Shown here: piece after piece, positions 31,844 through 35,233 of the stretch
Numbering within the stretch: the first letter of the stretch is position 1
Layout of the letters: the number at the start of each line of letters is the position of its first letter
Assembly: GCF_004349055.1 (NCBI RefSeq)
Contig: NZ_SMKX01000089.1
Coordinates: forward strand, 1-35,233
DNA: 35,233 nucleotides
From: Kribbella antibiotica
GTDB taxonomy: Bacteria > Actinomycetota > Actinomycetes > Propionibacteriales > Kribbellaceae
Direction: 5' to 3'
Program-made: the position numbers and the translations under genes
The notes under the pieces: model-generated
The model's input: only the letters and a program-made list of their open reading frames with translations
What the model was told of the DNA's origin: nothing
The model's database searches: none

Positions 31844-31849
31844 TAGGCT
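31844..31849 (+). promoter_or_regulatory. Probable -10 TAGGCT, leaderless DUF3000 start
   Basis: TAGGCT ends 7 nt before the ATG at 31857, and no Shine-Dalgarno is present. The -35 is unclear; a TTGACT at 31783 is too far away to pair with it and could belong to another start. Confidence 0.4.
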
Positions 31850-31856
31850 GCGAAGC

Positions 31857-32459
31857 ATGGGTGCCCGCAAGCAGGTCGACGCGCCACCCGCGGAGTTTGC
31901 CGAGGCCGTGACGCAGTTGCGCGGTGCCCGGTTCCGGCCCGAGGTATTCGTCGAGGAGATGCCGGCTCCGCAGCGGATCGCTCCGCATGCGGCCGCGGTG
32001 AGCGCAGATGTAACGATCGACGGCGACGATGTCGCCACCGGTCGGCTCGTCGTCCTCTACGACCCGGACGGTAACGACGCCTGGCAGTCGACCTTCCGCT
32101 GTGTCGCGTATGTACGCGCTGCCGTCGAGCCGGAGATGGTGACCGACGCGCTGCTCGGTGGCGTGGGCTGGACCTGGTTGATCGAAGCACTGGCGGACCG
32201 GGGCGCGGAGTACGTCGCCCCGAGCGGTACCGTCACCCGCGTGGTATCGGAGAGTTTCGGCGGCATGGCCGACGACGAGGCGACAGCCGAGATCGAGATC
32301 CGTGCGTCCTGGAGCCCCGTGCCCGGACCTGGTGGACTGGTGGACGTGACCCAACACGCCGAGGCGTGGGGCGAAGCCCTCTGTACGGCGGCTGGTCTAC
32401 CGCCGGTGCCGCCGGGGGTGGTCGCGATGCCGACCCGGCGTGGACAGCGGGGCCGATGA
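31857..32459 (+). CDS. DUF3000 family protein
   Basis: A 200-aa soluble actinobacterial protein of unknown function, recognised as DUF3000. Family-like stretches are PAEFAEAVTQLRGARFRPEVFVEEMPAPQRIAPHAAA, GRLVVLYDPDGNDAWQSTFRCVAYVRA, LGGVGWTWLIEAL and a C-terminal AEIEIRASW. Its TGA overlaps the ATG of RNase D (ATGA), so the two are coupled. In mycobacteria the same pair (Rv2680-Rv2681) lies opposite hemE-hemY-hemQ, and the order here matches that. A role linked to RNase D is possible but unproven. Confidence 0.88.
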   Translation: MGARKQVDAPPAEFAEAVTQLRGARFRPEVFVEEMPAPQRIAPHAAAVSADVTIDGDDVATGRLVVLYDPDGNDAWQSTFRCVAYVRAAVEPEMVTDALLGGVGWTWLIEALADRGAEYVAPSGTVTRVVSESFGGMADDEATAEIEIRASWSPVPGPGGLVDVTQHAEAWGEALCTAAGLPPVPPGVVAMPTRRGQRGR

Positions 32460-33724
32460 GCCAGACCGACCCGCAGCAGCAACCGGCCGCTCAGGAAGAT
32501 CCGGCGCCGGAACTGCCCCTCCTCGAACTGCGTGACGGCCTCTCCGAGGTCGTCGACACCGACCCGGCACTGGCCGAGGTCATCGAAGCCTTCCGTTCCG
32601 GCACCGGTTCGGTCGCTGTCGACGCCGAGCGTGCCTCGGGCTACCGCTACTCGCACCGGGCCTACTTGGTCCAGCTGCGCCGCGAGGGCTCCGGTTCCGC
32701 GCTGGTCGACCCGATCCCGTTCGGCGACCTGTCTGCGCTCGGTGACGCGATCATCGACGCGGAGTGGATCATTCACGCCGCGAACCAGGACCTCGCCTGC
32801 CTCGCCGAGGTCGGCATGGTCCCGCGCAAGGTCTTCGACACCGAACTCGCCGGCCGTCTCCTCGGCTACCCGAAGGTCGGCCTCGCCTCGCTCGTCGGCG
32901 AAGTCCTCGGCTACCGGATGCGCAAGGAACACTCGGCCGCCGACTGGTCCACCCGGCCGCTACCCGCGCCCTGGCTCGTGTACGCCGCTCTGGACGTCGA
33001 GATGCTGATCGAGCTCCGCGACGCCATCGAGGCCGAGTTGCGCCGCGAAGGCAAGTGGGAGTGGGCCGAGCAGGAGTTCGCCGCGATCCTGTCCGCACCT
33101 CCCCGCGAGCCGAAGCCCGACCCGTGGCGCCGGACCTCAGGCATGCACCGAGTCCGCAACCGCCGCAGCCTGGCCGTCGTACGGGCGCTGTGGGAGGCGC
33201 GCGACCAGATCGCCGAGTCCGCCGACATCTCCCCCGGCCGCATCCTCCCCGACGCCGCAATCGTCGAGGCCGCAGCCGCGATGCCGACCGACCGCGACAC
33301 CCTCCAAAAGCTCACGGCGTTCAAGGGCCGCGGCGCTCACCGCCACATGCGCACCTGGTGGGAGGCGGTCGACCACGCCCGCCGCCTGCCGGACACCGAG
33401 CTCCCCAAACAAGGCCCCCGGTACGACGGTCCGCCGCCGGCCCGCGCCTGGGCCGACCGCGACCCGGACGCCGCAGCCCGCCTGTCGGCCGCCCGAGCTG
33501 CAGTCTCGGAGATCGCCGAGGCCCACCGGTTGCCCACCGAGAACCTCCTGTCGCCGGACACCATCCGCCGACTGGCCTGGGCTCCCCCGGCCGACGCGGA
33601 CCTGACGGCGGTCTCGACCTTCCTGCGCGAGCACCACGCCCGCGACTGGCAGATCGGCCTCACCGCGACCGTCCTCACCGACGCCATCGCCACCGAGCCC
33701 GCGACAAACCTCGAAACCCCGTAA
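32456..33724 (+). CDS. rnd: Ribonuclease D family 3'-5' exonuclease with HRDC domain
   Basis: A DEDD-type 3'-5' exoribonuclease, probably for tRNA or stable-RNA maturation. The 422-aa product has Exo I VAVDAERASGYRYSHRAYLVQL (D56, E58), Exo II IIHAANQDLACL (D112) and Exo III YAALDVEMLIEL (Y176, D180). An HRDC-like helical domain follows at about 220-310 (WRRTSGMHRVRNRRSLAVVRALWEARDQIA). The final about 100 residues are not assigned. The ATG overlaps the DUF3000 stop by 4 nt, and the open frame upstream is a shadow of DUF3000. Two hairpins follow before the insertion element. Confidence 0.94.
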   Translation: MSQTDPQQQPAAQEDPAPELPLLELRDGLSEVVDTDPALAEVIEAFRSGTGSVAVDAERASGYRYSHRAYLVQLRREGSGSALVDPIPFGDLSALGDAIIDAEWIIHAANQDLACLAEVGMVPRKVFDTELAGRLLGYPKVGLASLVGEVLGYRMRKEHSAADWSTRPLPAPWLVYAALDVEMLIELRDAIEAELRREGKWEWAEQEFAAILSAPPREPKPDPWRRTSGMHRVRNRRSLAVVRALWEARDQIAESADISPGRILPDAAIVEAAAAMPTDRDTLQKLTAFKGRGAHRHMRTWWEAVDHARRLPDTELPKQGPRYDGPPPARAWADRDPDAAARLSAARAAVSEIAEAHRLPTENLLSPDTIRRLAWAPPADADLTAVSTFLREHHARDWQIGLTATVLTDAIATEPATNLETP

Positions 33725-33728
33725 GCCA

Positions 33729-33755
33729 GTACGGCGGGCCAGCCGCTCGCCGTAC
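33729..33755 (+). terminator. Hairpin just after RNase D
   Basis: GTACGGCG (33729-33736) pairs perfectly with 33748-33755; 11-nt loop, no T-run. Confidence 0.5.
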
Positions 33756-33787
33756 CGAGGCGGACCGTCACCACGTTGGCCCGAACG

Positions 33788-33813
33788 GCACCCCGAGCGG
33801 CATACCGGGGTGC
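33788..33813. terminator. Second hairpin between RNase D and the IS element
   Basis: GCACCCCG (33788-33795) pairs perfectly with 33806-33813; 10-nt loop. It lies close to the left end of the insertion element. Confidence 0.5.
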
Positions 33814-33882
33814 ATTTGGTGGGCGGGCCCTCTGCGCCAGGCTGGTCGTGAGTCAGTTCGCGATTAGTGAGGAGTATTGGTG

Positions 33883-34287
33883 ATGACGGTGGGTGTGGGT
33901 TTTACGGCGGTGGAGATTCGGGAGTTCGTGCACGCGTATTACGTGCAGCCGCGGGGGCAGAAGTTGTCGTGGCTGGCTGCGCAGGGTGTTCCGTATGACC
34001 GGTTGCGGCAGTGGCGCACGACGGTGTTCGAGGGCGATCTGGACCGGCGTCTGGTCCCGCGAGAAGGTAGTGCCATGACTGTTCCATCGCCCAAGCGGAC
34101 CGCGTTGGAGAAAGCGCGGGCGGCCGAACGTGCGGCGCATGAGGCTGAGGTCGCGGCGTTGAGCAAGCGGATCCGTGAACTGGAGGGCACCAACGAGGCG
34201 TTGGGAAAAGCTATCGGGCTCTTGCATGCGCTGAACGAGCACGAGCCCGACGAGCCCCCGACGAGCAGCGATCCGTCGACTTCCTGA
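33883..34287 (+). CDS. IS3-family OrfA, DNA-binding/regulatory subunit
   Basis: A 134-aa OrfA. The N-terminal part (TAVEIREFVHAYYVQPRGQKLSWLAAQGVPYDRLRQWRTTVFEG) looks like a helix-turn-helix DNA-binding region. Residues about 68-110 (KRTALEKARAAERAAHEAEVAALSKRIRELEGTNEALGKAIGLLHALNE) form a leucine-zipper-type coiled coil, as usual in OrfA. Start ATG 33883 (or GTG 33880) follows GAGGAG. In its frame the region of GGGAAAA at 34203-34209 is read as TTG-GGA-AAA-GCT and translation stops at 34285-34287. A -1 slip there yields the OrfAB transposase. Confidence 0.85.
   Translation: MTVGVGFTAVEIREFVHAYYVQPRGQKLSWLAAQGVPYDRLRQWRTTVFEGDLDRRLVPREGSAMTVPSPKRTALEKARAAERAAHEAEVAALSKRIRELEGTNEALGKAIGLLHALNEHEPDEPPTSSDPSTS
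34203..34209 (+). promoter_or_regulatory. Programmed -1 frameshift heptamer GGGAAAA
   Basis: In the orfA frame the site reads G-GGA-AAA, fitting the X-XXY-YYZ slippery form. After a -1 slip the codons are GGG-AAA-AGC, exactly the orfB frame, which stays open to the window end. Confidence 0.75.
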
Positions 34288-35233
34288 CCGGCGAGAACGA
34301 GCTGGTCGCCGAGCTGACCGGGCGGTTGGGTTCGCAGCGTCGCGCGCTGGAGCTCGCCGGGGTGTCGCGGTCGACGTGGCATTACCGGGGCTGTCCGCGG
34401 GAACGGGTGGCCGGCCCTGTCGGACAGAAGGACCGGGCGTATCGGTCGCGGATCTCGGCGGCTGACCGGGTGCTGATCGAGGCAAGAATCCTCGCGGCCT
34501 GGGCGGCCGGGAACTCGGTCGATCACGCGTTCGCGGCTGCGTGGGACGACGGTGTGATGCTGGCGTCGCGGCGGTCGTGGTGGCGGATCGCGGCCGGTAT
34601 CCCTGATCAGTCCCAGCGGCCGATCGCGCCCACCCGCCGCGGCTCCAAGACACCGCGTGAGACACCGGTGCTGGAAGCGACCGGGCCTGGGCAGGTCTGG
34701 TCGTGGGACATCACCGATCTGCGGTCGCCGTGGCGCGGAAAGGCGTTCAAGGCCTACTCGATCATCGATATCTACTCGCGCAAGATCGTCGGCTGGAGAG
34801 TCGAGGACCGCGAGGTCGACGACCTGGCCGTGGACATGTTCCAGCACGCTTTCAACCAGCACGGGACACCGCGAGCGGTGCACGCCGACTCGGGCTCCTC
34901 GATGCGCTCCAACGTACTCAGGGCCCTCTTCGCCGGCGCCGGTGTCGCCCAGACCCACAACCGGCCCCGAGTCTCGAACGACAACCCGTTCTCCGAATCA
35001 GAATTCCGCACCATGAAATACCGGCCCAACTACCCCGGCACCTTCACCGACCTCGACCAGGCCCGCGACCACCTGACCAACTACGTGCCCTGGTACAACC
35101 GCCAGCACAAGCACTCCGGGATCGCGCTGTTCTCACCCGACGAAGTCCACAACGGCACCTGGCGCCAGCTTTGGAACCAACGCGACCAAACCCACCAGGC
35201 CTACTACACCGCCCACCCCGAACGCTGTCTCTT
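34203..35233 (+). CDS. IS3-family OrfB transposase (via -1 frameshift), cut at the right edge
   Basis: The catalytic part of the transposase, read in the -1 frame relative to orfA from the slippery site. The frame is open from 34179 (TGA at 34176-34178) to 35233, so the whole window end is coding, and no ATG opens it before its first conserved region. Seen: an HTH-like region (RRALELAGVSRSTWHYRG), then the retroviral-integrase-type core with the DDE triad: D in VWSWDITDLRSPW, D in VHADSGSSMRS, and E in PFSESEFRTMKY. KHSGIALFSPDEVHNG is the typical C-terminal segment. The extreme C-terminus and right terminal repeat lie outside the window. Confidence 0.88.

Larger units (their letters stand above)
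33814..35233 (+). mobile_element. IS3-family insertion sequence, right end cut by the window
   Basis: Two overlapping frames, orfA and a -1 frame orfB with DDE transposase motifs, are diagnostic of the IS3 family. The exact left end is not located: it should lie between about 33814 and 33870, but I could not define its terminal inverted repeat because the right end is outside the window. In mycobacteria dxs lies beside the DUF3000-RNase D pair; here the element occupies that side. Confidence 0.85.

Noticed and set aside
33339..33774. Antisense ORFs over the end of RNase D and the IS left flank
   Set aside because: They are on the opposite strand to clear coding sequence and have no domain or ribosome-binding site.
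1..35233. tRNA or rRNA genes
   Set aside because: I looked for T-loop and anticodon-arm patterns and saw none; the cloverleaf-like folds in the array lack a TTCGANTC arm.

Overview
The window is high-GC DNA with SD-poor or leaderless starts and frequent GTG starts. It carries an InhA-type enoyl reductase, the actinobacterial families DUF3099 and DUF3000, an actinobacterial-type coproheme decarboxylase and a DtpA/ECuC copper pair. This points to a Gram-positive actinobacterium. A Kribbella/Nocardioides-type soil organism fits, but the genus is an inference.

Layout. (1) 1-970: no gene, but a regular array of about 155-bp repeats with inverted TACCTGCAGT/ACTGCAGGTA ends, running off the left edge and stopping just before serB. 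(2) 1054-4724: serB, a tandem GNAT protein and a secreted GH16-CBM6 beta-glucanase behind a LacI-type operator. (3) 4781-9523: a lipoprotein divergent from a tightly coupled cyanophycinase-cyanophycin synthetase operon (cphB-cphA). (4) 9579-11251: the copper chaperone and DyP peroxidase pair. (5) 15645 down to 11289 (minus strand): dodecin, fabG, fabI, a CphA-like ligase that keeps the N-domain and Mur-ligase domain but has no ATP-grasp domain, and an 8-TM protein. (6) 15695-20936: DUF3099, a small Cys-rich protein, moaA, SURF1, an SDR without the usual YxxxK, a small secreted protein and a stand-alone LigD polymerase domain. (7) 21096-25218: two secreted hydrolases, an M4 metalloprotease and a lamin-tail/EEP nuclease. 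(8) 25288-27700: msrB and an AAA+ ATPase with a long unassigned N-terminal half. (9) 31726 down to 27697 (minus): hemE, GNAT, hemY/cgoX, hemQ/chdC and a glyoxalase-fold protein, each overlapping the next. (10) 31857-33724: DUF3000 and RNase D. (11) 33883 to the right edge: an IS3-family element whose transposase depends on a -1 frameshift at GGGAAAA.

How the genes work together. cphB and cphA make and degrade a nitrogen-storage polymer (multi-L-arginyl-poly-L-aspartate). The second CphA-like ligase, 2.7 kb away inside a fatty-acid-synthesis operon, suggests a related but different amide ligation. hemE, cgoX and chdC are three steps of the coproporphyrin-dependent heme route. ECuC and DtpA are a copper/heme-peroxidase pair outside the membrane, and SURF1 serves cytochrome oxidase assembly.

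The two most unusual items are the structured repeat array at the left edge and the CphA derivative lacking its ATP-grasp domain. All statements come from reading the sequence; no database search was run.
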